Shown: in pieces, positions 1 to 5,268 of the stretch
Numbering within the stretch: the stretch's first letter is position 1
Layout: each line of letters opens with the position of its first letter
Source of the DNA: an uncultured Saprospiraceae bacterium
GTDB lineage: Bacteria; Bacteroidota; Bacteroidia; Chitinophagales; Saprospiraceae
NCBI GenBank assembly: GCA_937127195.1
Contig: CAKZLT010000405.1
Coordinates: forward strand, 1-6,786
Direction of reading: 5' to 3'
DNA: 6,786 nt
Program-made: the position numbers and the translations under genes
Notes under the pieces: generated by a model
Seen by the model: the letters and a program-made list of their open reading frames with translations, nothing else
Told to the model about the DNA's origin: nothing
Database searches by the model: none

Positions 1-336
1 AAAATTAGCTGTTGTGTATTTTCCTGGGATTGCAATTGTTTTGGAAGTAACTTCTTCGGGCGTTATTGCGGATTTACTAATCAATAATGGACCACAATTA
101 TTTCCTAATGCACTTCCTGAATGTAGTAACGCATATTCATCTGTCAAGTAAGCATAAGCGTGATAACTCAATTTTGTAATATCCAAGTTAGACTTAAAAG
201 CGCGTTGATTCAATTCTTCTACATCGCCGAGTATTACTTCAAATTCTAGTCCTTCTGTATCAATTTTATGATGAACCATGGCATCGAAGATAAAAGTATC
301 ATTCGGACATGGTGAATAGCCTAATGTTAGTTTCAT
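1..336 (-). CDS. mqnD: 1,4-dihydroxy-6-naphthoate synthase MqnD, N-terminal part (cut by window edge)
   Basis: The minus strand from an ATG at 334-336 stays open for 112 codons to the window edge; the family is about 270-290 aa, so the C-terminal half is missing. The start reads MKLTLGYSPCPNDTFIFDAM, the signature N-terminus of MqnD. Residues 52-60 (DITKLSYHA) and 73-84 (around GSALGNNCGPLL) are also typical, as is the IPGKYTTA motif at 103-110, the Pro-Gly-x-x-Thr-Thr-Ala loop that lines the ligand pocket in MqnA/MqnD. Family knowledge: MqnD converts cyclic de-hypoxanthine futalosine to 1,4-dihydroxy-6-naphthoate in the cytoplasm, in the futalosine route to menaquinone. This implies the organism makes menaquinone by that route rather than by the classical MenB-type route. 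It is transcribed divergently from the rluA-type gene. No Shine-Dalgarno is seen before the ATG, only A/T-rich sequence. Confidence 0.95.
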   Translation of the reverse strand, partial: MKLTLGYSPCPNDTFIFDAMVHHKIDTEGLEFEVILGDVEELNQRAFKSNLDITKLSYHAYAYLTDEYALLHSGSALGNNCGPLLISKSAITPEEVTSKTIAIPGKYTTANF

Positions 337-391
337 GATTTTTTTTTATAAAAAAAGAACAAAGAGAAGATTACAAAGTTTCTAAAAAAAC

Positions 392-421
392 TAAAGATAC
401 ACTAACTTCAAACTATTTCAA
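392..421 (-). promoter_or_regulatory. Probable Bacteroidota-type promoter for mqnD
   Basis: Read on the minus strand, TTG (complement of 419-421) is followed by exactly 19 nt and then TATCTTTA (complement of 392-399). This matches the Bacteroidota housekeeping pattern TTG-N19-TAnnTTTG at every fixed position but the last. It lies 55 nt upstream of the mqnD start codon, leaving an AT-rich leader. Assigned by eye from the consensus; no transcript data. Confidence 0.5.
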
Positions 422-422
422 T

Positions 423-430
423 TATCTTTG
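423..430 (+). promoter_or_regulatory. Possible -7 box for the RluA-family gene
   Basis: TATCTTTG is a full match to the Bacteroidota -7 consensus TAnnTTTG and ends 27 nt before the start codon at 458, so the leader would be short. No TTG is found at the expected distance upstream, which lowers confidence. It abuts the -33 element of the divergent mqnD promoter, so the two polymerase sites would overlap. Confidence 0.4.
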
Positions 431-457
431 CGGTTCAAAATATAAAACAGAAAAATA

Positions 458-1156
458 ATGAGTGTTAGTCAATTGAAAGTGTTGTATGAAGACAACCATT
501 TTATCGCGGTTCATAAGCCCGCAGGATGGTTAGCGCAAGGAGACAAGACGAATAACACACCGCTTGCAGAATATGTTAAGCAATATATTAAGGTAAAATA
601 CAAAAAACCTGGAGATGTATTTTTGGGTGTTGTTCACCGATTAGATAGACCCGTTAGTGGCGTGACAATCTTTGCTAGAACGAGTAAAGGTTTGACGCGA
701 TTAAATGAATTATTTAGAGAAAGAGGCGTAAAAAAGACTTATTATGCTATTGTAAGTAATCGACCTTCACCTCTATCGGGGCATTTGGAGCATTTTTTAC
801 TAAAAGATACGGAACGAAACGTTACGCACGCTTACAATAGACAGCGTACCAAACAAGCAAAAAAAGCGGTATTGGATTACGAATTAATCTCTTCTATTGC
901 CAATCATCACCTAGTGAAAGTTCAGCCTTTGACAGGTCGCCCACATCAAATCCGAGTACAACTTGGTCGATTAGGTTGCCCGATTAGAGGTGATTTGAAA
1001 TATGGTTCTAATGAAAAAAACCGTGATGGACGTATTCATTTACATAGTTACAGGTTAGAATTTATTCATCCAGTTACTAAAAAGCCAACAGTTATTACAG
1101 GCTTACCTCCCAAAGAACAGCTTTGGAATACTTTTAAAGATTTTATTACTTATTAG
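458..1156 (+). CDS. RluA-family pseudouridine synthase (no S4 domain)
   Basis: This 232-aa cytoplasmic enzyme should isomerise uridine to pseudouridine in rRNA or tRNA. Motif I is at residues 6-27 (LKVLYEDNHFIAVHKPAG and following). Motif II, the active site, is HRLDRPVSG at 60-68, where Asp63 is the catalytic nucleophile. Lys-Thr-Tyr-Tyr at 93-96 supplies the conserved family tyrosine. GRPHQIRVQL at 160-169 is the C-terminal RNA-enzyme motif, followed by GDLKYG (178-183) and IHLHSYRLEFIHP (193-205). The protein starts directly in the catalytic domain, so it lacks the N-terminal S4 domain found in RluC/RluD. It is close in length to RluA and TruC, and the target nucleotide cannot be told from sequence. 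The ATG at 458 puts motif I at its usual distance from the N-terminus; no Shine-Dalgarno is visible, as is normal in this phylum. It is transcribed alone, divergent from mqnD and convergent with the 717-aa protein gene. Confidence 0.93.
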   Translation: MSVSQLKVLYEDNHFIAVHKPAGWLAQGDKTNNTPLAEYVKQYIKVKYKKPGDVFLGVVHRLDRPVSGVTIFARTSKGLTRLNELFRERGVKKTYYAIVSNRPSPLSGHLEHFLLKDTERNVTHAYNRQRTKQAKKAVLDYELISSIANHHLVKVQPLTGRPHQIRVQLGRLGCPIRGDLKYGSNEKNRDGRIHLHSYRLEFIHPVTKKPTVITGLPPKEQLWNTFKDFITY

Positions 1157-1201
1157 ACTTTATTTTAAAAATTTAGAGAGTCATAGGTATTTAATCGTTG
1201 T

Positions 1202-1234
1202 AAACCTATAAGGTTTTAAAAACCTTATAGGTTT
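1202..1234. repeat. Perfect 16-bp inverted repeat, possible dispersed palindrome or bidirectional terminator
   Basis: The left arm 1202-1217 (AAACCTATAAGGTTTT) and right arm 1219-1234 (AAAACCTTATAGGTTT) are exact reverse complements around a single A at 1218. As RNA it would form a long hairpin once the central A/U pairs open as the loop. It lies between two convergent genes, where a bidirectional terminator is expected, but no good U-tract follows on the plus side. From memory, AACCTATAAGG-type palindromes recur in Bacteroidota intergenic regions, so it may be one copy of a REP-like family. The structure is certain; the role is inferred. Confidence 0.7.
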
Positions 1235-1248
1235 GATTATTAAGAGAC

Positions 1249-1277
1249 AATAAAAGAAAACCCCCTGACAATCAAGG
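1249..1277 (-). terminator. Likely rho-independent terminator for the 717-aa protein gene
   Basis: On the minus strand, CCTTGA (complement of 1272-1277), loop TTG and TCAGGG (complement of 1263-1268) form a 6-bp stem with one G-U pair. Two more G residues follow, then the T-rich run TTTTCTTTTATT (complement of 1249-1260). It starts about 70 nt after the stop codon at 1346-1348, the only gene reading into it. Stem and tail were found by eye; no folding energy was computed. Confidence 0.45.
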
Positions 1278-1345
1278 CGTTAGAGACTTAAAAATAAAGA
1301 ATTAAAGACAGAATATTCAATCAACAAAACTTCACTTTTCAAAAA

Positions 1346-3499
1346 CTATCTTATCAGAGTTACATTTCCTTTTTGAGTAACTTGACCACCAGTTAAACAC
1401 TTTACCTGCAAAATATAACCAAAAACATCAGGCGGAGATTTTCTACCTTCAAAAAAACCATTCCAACCAATATTCAAATCACGGGTTTCAAATACCTTTT
1501 GACCCCAACGATTATATAAAACAAAGTAAAACTCGTCCACAGCATTGGCACGAACATACAGGACATCATTTTTACCATCTTCATTAGGAGTAAAAGCGTT
1601 TGGTATAAAGATATAAGGTATTTCACACTCAAATGGGCGAACAAAAATTCTGATAGTGTCAACTCCAATACAACCTCTTGCATCAGTGACCGTAACAATA
1701 TAATCTGTCGTTTTTAGGGGATTGACAACGGGATTAAAAATACTACTATCTGAAAGGGTATTCGTAGGAGACCAATCATAAAGATAAGTCAAGTCATCAG
1801 TGGCTGAAAGCTGAGAAGTCTCTCCTGGAAAAATAGTGTCAGGGTCTGCAAATATATCTAAAGGAGGTGCGTTTTCGGTTGGGTCAACACGAATAGTATC
1901 ATATTGCGTACAAGTATTCATACTGGTTTCTAGTATAAAATCCGTCGGAACAAATGGCGCAACAATGATTGTAGAGTCTGTAATGTCAGAAAGAATTTCA
2001 TCTTCTGGCGACCAATAATAATCAATTGTATCGGTGATATCCAAGCTAATTGCAGCAATTTGCATTTCTTGCCCAGGGCAAGTTTGTTCTCCTATTTCAA
2101 AATCTAATTCGATAGGATAAGTTTGTATTTCTCCAATGTTTACAGCTTCGCAACCACTTGAAGTAGTCACTTTCATTCGATAAAAATAATGGTCATTAGG
2201 GCTTCCAGAAAAAGTAACAACTGGATTTTGAACAGAATCTGTTCCAACTCCAATAAAATCCCAAAGCCATTCAACTGCTGTGCTTAGACCTGTATAGGTC
2301 TTGTCAAAAAACTGAACAGTAACCGAGTCATCACAAGCATCATAAATGGCATCGACTGCCCATTGAATTTGGTTAGTTTCAATAGAAAGTACATGAATTG
2401 CAGTGTCTGCACAATTGTTGCCACGACCACTAATCAGTGTAATCGTATAAACGCCAGTATCAGGAAAGGTGAAACTTGGATTGACATCAATTGAGGTGTC
2501 CGCGCTAGTTCCAAGTACCCCAAAGTCCCAAAAATAATCACTGCCAGTACCTTGATTAACAAAAGTGACATCAAATCCATCACAAAGTACATTAGGTGCA
2601 TCGAAATCAGCTATATATTCAGAAGAGCAGGAGCCGATATTATATTGAAAATCACGCTTGGCAACGCTAATTAATTGACCATTTCGATATTCTTTTACAC
2701 AAACACCAACTACAAATTGTCCTAGATTAAAAGGCGTTCCTGTCAAAAGTCCAGTTTGCCTATCAATACTTAAAGGAGTTCCTCCGAGCATATCACTGGT
2801 AGAATAAGGAGGAATCCAACTGACTGTATCATAAGGAAAAAGGAAGTTATTATAAGTCGGTGTATAAGGTGGTTGCGGTCGAGAATCATTAACATTTGCA
2901 CCTGTAAATGGTGCGCAAAGCTCATAAACTAAGGAGTCACCATCAATATCTAAAGCAGAATGGTCAAAGACAATGGGCGTTCCTGCACAGATATAAATAG
3001 GCGGCCATTCTTTAAAAACAGGATTACTATTGCATCCGAGAAGCCCTTCTTCAGAGATAAAAGTATAAAAAGTTGCACCAGTTCCTGACGGATTATTAAT
3101 ATTTACGATAGTGAAATTTCGACAACATCGCTGATATAAAATCTTATATCCGCCAGTTAGAAAATTTAATGTAACGGTGTCGATGTAAGTGCTGCGATGC
3201 ACACAGACACTTGGAGGAATAACCAAACAAGAGTCAAAAAGGACAGGTTGTAAGGTATCATCTCCCGAAAATGGAATTCGGATATCCATGACCAAATTAT
3301 TATTTACATCAAAAATACCAACGGAAGCGGTATCATCAAATTGAGGAATTCCATTAAAACAATCTCTAAAAACAGTCAATGAAAGTTCATATTGATTATT
3401 TCCCAAACAGCGGTAACTCATCTCACCACCAACAATATGTGTTCCCAAAACCTGCAAAGGCAATAGAAATAATAAGATAACTATAAGTTGTTGTTTCAT
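1346..3499 (-). CDS. Secreted multidomain T9SS substrate with gliding-motility-type (type B) C-terminal domain
   Basis: This 717-aa protein begins with a clear Sec signal peptide: Lys-containing start, hydrophobic core 5-18, likely cleavage near LQVLG-THIVGGE (19/20). Residues 20-160 form a Cys-rich domain opening with HIVGGEMSYRC that recurs at the N-terminus of Bacteroidota gliding-associated proteins; cysteines include 31, 47, 91, 99, 125, 126 and 156. Residues 160-290 look like a cadherin/He_PIG-type Ig fold (DIDGDSLVYEL at 184-194, DRQTGLLTGTP at 246-256). Two PKD-like domains follow at 295-372 (FWDFG 323-327) and 378-462 (WLWDF 411-415). Two further Ig-like repeats sit at 464-540 and 545-620, each with a Y-x-WSP motif (494-498, 574-578). 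The tail 625-717 is the type-B sorting domain (IFIPNAFTPNEDGKND at 630-645, then YNRWGQKVFE). Such proteins cross the outer membrane by the T9SS and are released or surface-held with a PorP/SprF-type partner; none is encoded here. An adhesin or matrix role is plausible but unproven. Confidence 0.9.
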   Translation of the reverse strand: MKQQLIVILLFLLPLQVLGTHIVGGEMSYRCLGNNQYELSLTVFRDCFNGIPQFDDTASVGIFDVNNNLVMDIRIPFSGDDTLQPVLFDSCLVIPPSVCVHRSTYIDTVTLNFLTGGYKILYQRCCRNFTIVNINNPSGTGATFYTFISEEGLLGCNSNPVFKEWPPIYICAGTPIVFDHSALDIDGDSLVYELCAPFTGANVNDSRPQPPYTPTYNNFLFPYDTVSWIPPYSTSDMLGGTPLSIDRQTGLLTGTPFNLGQFVVGVCVKEYRNGQLISVAKRDFQYNIGSCSSEYIADFDAPNVLCDGFDVTFVNQGTGSDYFWDFGVLGTSADTSIDVNPSFTFPDTGVYTITLISGRGNNCADTAIHVLSIETNQIQWAVDAIYDACDDSVTVQFFDKTYTGLSTAVEWLWDFIGVGTDSVQNPVVTFSGSPNDHYFYRMKVTTSSGCEAVNIGEIQTYPIELDFEIGEQTCPGQEMQIAAISLDITDTIDYYWSPEDEILSDITDSTIIVAPFVPTDFILETSMNTCTQYDTIRVDPTENAPPLDIFADPDTIFPGETSQLSATDDLTYLYDWSPTNTLSDSSIFNPVVNPLKTTDYIVTVTDARGCIGVDTIRIFVRPFECEIPYIFIPNAFTPNEDGKNDVLYVRANAVDEFYFVLYNRWGQKVFETRDLNIGWNGFFEGRKSPPDVFGYILQVKCLTGGQVTQKGNVTLIR

Positions 3500-3532
3500 T
3501 TTAGATGCCTTACTTTTTGACTAATTAATTTT

Positions 3533-3560
3533 CTTAAAAGTATTTTCTAGTATTTTTAAG
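3533..3560 (+). repeat. Imperfect inverted repeat (12-bp arms, 4-nt loop)
   Basis: Arms 3533-3544 (CTTAAAAGTATT) and 3549-3560 (AGTATTTTTAAG) surround TTCT. As plus-strand RNA all twelve positions pair, two of them as G-U. As minus-strand RNA the same two positions become A-C mismatches. It lies 34-61 nt upstream of the minus-strand gene's start codon, so it could be an operator or a 5'-leader hairpin. Confidence 0.5.
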
Positions 3561-3679
3561 AAAAAGATTTTTTATGATTTTAGGGAGTAGGAAAAAATCT
3601 AGAAACCTAATTAGATTAAGTGAATGGGACTTTGAATGACCACGTAAAACCATAAAGAACCAAGAAAAAATACTGCTGT

Positions 3680-3708
3680 TTGACAAAGTAGTCGATTAAA
3701 ATTATAAA
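3680..3708 (+). promoter_or_regulatory. Possible sigma70-like promoter for the 141-aa gene and lipoprotein
   Basis: TTGACA at 3680-3685 is separated by exactly 17 nt from TATAAA at 3703-3708, the classic proteobacterial geometry. It would give a leader of roughly 95 nt before the ATG at 3812. Bacteroidota sigma factors prefer TTG / TAnnTTTG, and this site has TATAAAAT instead at the -7 position, so function is uncertain in this host. Chance occurrence in AT-rich DNA is possible. Confidence 0.3.
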
Positions 3709-3811
3709 ATAAATGATAGGAACGTTCAAAAACCAAGAATTATCCTTTTTTTTGTAAAATACAGTACCATGTTTTAATAAGTACTTAAATAGAAAGAAAG
3801 CAAATTTTAAT

Positions 3812-4237
3812 ATGATAAATTTAAATTACTTAAAAAATAGTCTGCTCCCTTTAGGATATCAATTAGATGAAAAAGGAGAATTACCTATTTTTTATAAAAG
3901 AGTTTTACACAAAAATCCAAATAGCATTTATGCGTTTACGCTTATTATAGTCACGCTGGATAAATATACCGTAACGATTGAAGGACTTAACGAAATGCTA
4001 ATACATCGCGCCATCAAGGCGAAAGCGATTGAAGTGAATTCTTATGAAGAACTAGATGCACTTCGTGAAATCATCTATGATAATACGCACGAAGAAGTGA
4101 AGCAATTCAATATAATGGTCAATTTCTTTGAAACACAAATGAAAGAAGTTTACGCTCATCCAATAAAGTCCGATGAACACCAAAAGGCTTTAGCTAATAT
4201 TCAATTGATGATAGAAGCAGCTAAAGCAACTTATTAA
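3812..4237 (+). CDS. Hypothetical protein, 141 aa
   Basis: I do not recognise this family. It is soluble, with no signal peptide or membrane segment, and has no cysteine. Residues 1-60 look like an alpha/beta start: an amphipathic helix (NYLKNSLLPLGY, 5-16), then strands around 23-32 and 39-57 (YAFTLIIVTLDKYTVTIEGL). Residues 60-118 contain a likely helix with a SYEELDALREIIYD segment (77-90) and a charged region. Residues 119-141 are a probable C-terminal helix (DEHQKALANIQLMIEAAKA). The ATG at 3812 is preceded by a purine run AGAAAGAAAG at 3791-3800, too far off to be a good Shine-Dalgarno. Normal codon use and the 17-bp spacing to the lipoprotein gene support a real gene in an operon. A small adaptor or envelope-gene companion is possible, but nothing in the sequence gives a function. 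Confidence 0.75.
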   Translation: MINLNYLKNSLLPLGYQLDEKGELPIFYKRVLHKNPNSIYAFTLIIVTLDKYTVTIEGLNEMLIHRAIKAKAIEVNSYEELDALREIIYDNTHEEVKQFNIMVNFFETQMKEVYAHPIKSDEHQKALANIQLMIEAAKATY

Positions 4238-4254
4238 TGATTTTATAAAAAAAG

Positions 4255-4995
4255 ATGAAACAACTGACAATATTATTAATAGGAATTTTAACGATTTTAT
4301 CCTCTTGTGATAATGAAATCGACAGTTTTGAAATTGACTATAAATATGAATATTTTCCACTATCAATAGGGAATTCAATCACATATAATGTAGATTCAAT
4401 CACATACAGTTCATTGTCAGGAGGTAGTATCCTAAAAGACTCCGCTAGTTATGAACTACGCGAAACGGTTACAGATACTTTCAGAGACAATACTAATCGG
4501 TTGATTTACGAAATCGAAAGAGAACGAAGAGATAGTGCAACTATGCCTTGGAATTTAGAGGACGTTATCGCAGTTCATCAAAGTCAAACTCAACTAGAGT
4601 GGGCAGAAAACAACCGAAGATTTTTAAAAATGCTTTATCCACTTCAAGTCGAAGAAGCTTGGAATGGGAATTTGTATTTTGATGAAACAGAATTGGTGCC
4701 TATTAATGGAGAAGTAATTGAATTATTTAAAGGTTGGGAGAGTAATCTTGCTGAATTAGATATACCGATGACAGTTGGCAATTTTTCGTCAGATAGCACC
4801 TTGACTATTTATCATGCCAATGCTGAAAATTTAATTGAATTACGTTTAGTTAAAGAAATTTATGCTAAAAATATAGGGCTTATTCATCAAGAAATAATGA
4901 TTTTGGATACGCAATGTATTACCGATTGTATTGGTCAAACATGGGAAGAAAAAGCAGAAAAAGGTTTTATTTTAAGAAAAACCATTCAAAATTAG
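4255..4995 (+). CDS. Conserved Bacteroidota lipoprotein, 246 aa
   Basis: The N-terminus MKQLTILLIGILTILSSC is a lipoprotein signal peptide with lipobox LSSC, so Cys18 should be lipidated after signal peptidase II cleavage. The next residues, DNEID, are acidic. In Bacteroidota, acidic residues just after the Cys favour surface export, so an outer-membrane, possibly outward-facing location is likely. The mature part opens with EYFPLSIGNSITYNVDSI (32-49), a layout I recall from a widespread uncharacterised Bacteroidota lipoprotein family, and closes with IGLIHQEIMILDTQ (207-220) and WEEKAEKGFILR (230-241), which also look family-typical. Cys221 and Cys225 (CITDC) are the only cysteines after the lipidated one and could form a disulfide. 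The predicted body is mostly beta-strand. No enzymatic motif is seen, and function is unknown. It sits 17 bp after the 141-aa gene and is probably co-transcribed with it. The ATG is preceded by an A-rich stretch rather than a Shine-Dalgarno. Confidence 0.85.
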   Translation: MKQLTILLIGILTILSSCDNEIDSFEIDYKYEYFPLSIGNSITYNVDSITYSSLSGGSILKDSASYELRETVTDTFRDNTNRLIYEIERERRDSATMPWNLEDVIAVHQSQTQLEWAENNRRFLKMLYPLQVEEAWNGNLYFDETELVPINGEVIELFKGWESNLAELDIPMTVGNFSSDSTLTIYHANAENLIELRLVKEIYAKNIGLIHQEIMILDTQCITDCIGQTWEEKAEKGFILRKTIQN

Positions 4996-5039
4996 AAAGT
5001 CTATTAGATAAGTTTTCTAGTACTTATTTGATTATGCTC

Positions 5040-5066
5040 AATAAAGAGGTCTTTTTATTTTTTTAT
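5040..5066 (+). terminator. Weak candidate terminator after the lipoprotein gene
   Basis: AAAG (5043-5046) and CTTT (5051-5054) flank a 4-nt loop, and a T-rich run extends through about 5064. A second weak AU stem, ATAAGT (5008-5013) with ACTTAT (5022-5027), lies just upstream. Both stems are short, so only the position and the T-run support the call. Confidence 0.3.
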
Positions 5067-5117
5067 AAAAATGCTTTTAAATATCTTTAGAAAATATAAA
5101 AAGAACTTTCTTCTAAG

Positions 5118-5148
5118 TTGACAATGAATATAAGGTTCAATATCTATA
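5118..5148 (+). promoter_or_regulatory. Weak promoter candidate for the double-CAP gene
   Basis: TTG at 5118-5120 (within TTGACA) is followed by 20 nt and TATCTATA at 5141-5148, a partial match to TAnnTTTG in roughly the right geometry. It would give a leader of about 115 nt. Another partial box, TATCTTTA at 5082-5089, lacks an upstream TTG. The choice between them is uncertain. Confidence 0.25.
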
Positions 5149-5268
5149 TTTTCTGCTCAGAATAAAAATTTTATTTACTGATGTTAGACAAGACATAGCA
5201 AAAATGCTTTTGTGTAACGTCAACTATTTACATGCTAAACAATTATCAAACATTAAAAGAAAAATCCA

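Larger units (their letters stand above)
3500..3811. other. Divergent intergenic region, 312 bp, AT-rich
   Basis: This spacer separates the minus-strand T9SS substrate gene from the plus-strand 141-aa gene and must hold promoters for both. I see an imperfect palindrome near the minus gene (3533-3560) and a TTGACA-N17-TATAAA arrangement on the plus strand (3680-3708). No good TAnnTTTG box with a correctly spaced TTG was found for either gene. Short open frames are present but none has coding character. Confidence 0.6.

Noticed and set aside
1157..1345. Palindrome region considered as part of a CRISPR array or insertion-sequence end
   Set aside because: There is only one copy in the window, no spaced repeats, no transposase, and no target-site duplication flanking it.
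1474..1698. 74-codon minus-strand open frame overlapping the T9SS substrate gene
   Set aside because: It lies wholly inside the sorting-domain coding sequence in another frame on the same strand; the composition is Leu/Val-rich frame-shadow and no independent start signal is seen.
1836..2018. 60-codon plus-strand open frame
   Set aside because: Antisense to the well-supported T9SS substrate gene, with no recognisable motif; Ser-rich reading is what the opposite strand of that gene gives.
3574..3639. 21-residue plus-strand open frame in the divergent spacer (MILGSRKKSRNL start)
   Set aside because: No ribosome-binding or promoter signal, basic and random composition, and short open frames this size are expected by chance in the spacer.
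4190..4378. 62-codon minus-strand open frame spanning the junction of the two plus-strand genes
   Set aside because: Antisense to the 3' end of the 141-aa gene and the lipoprotein signal peptide; its hydrophobic look comes from A/T-rich antisense codons.
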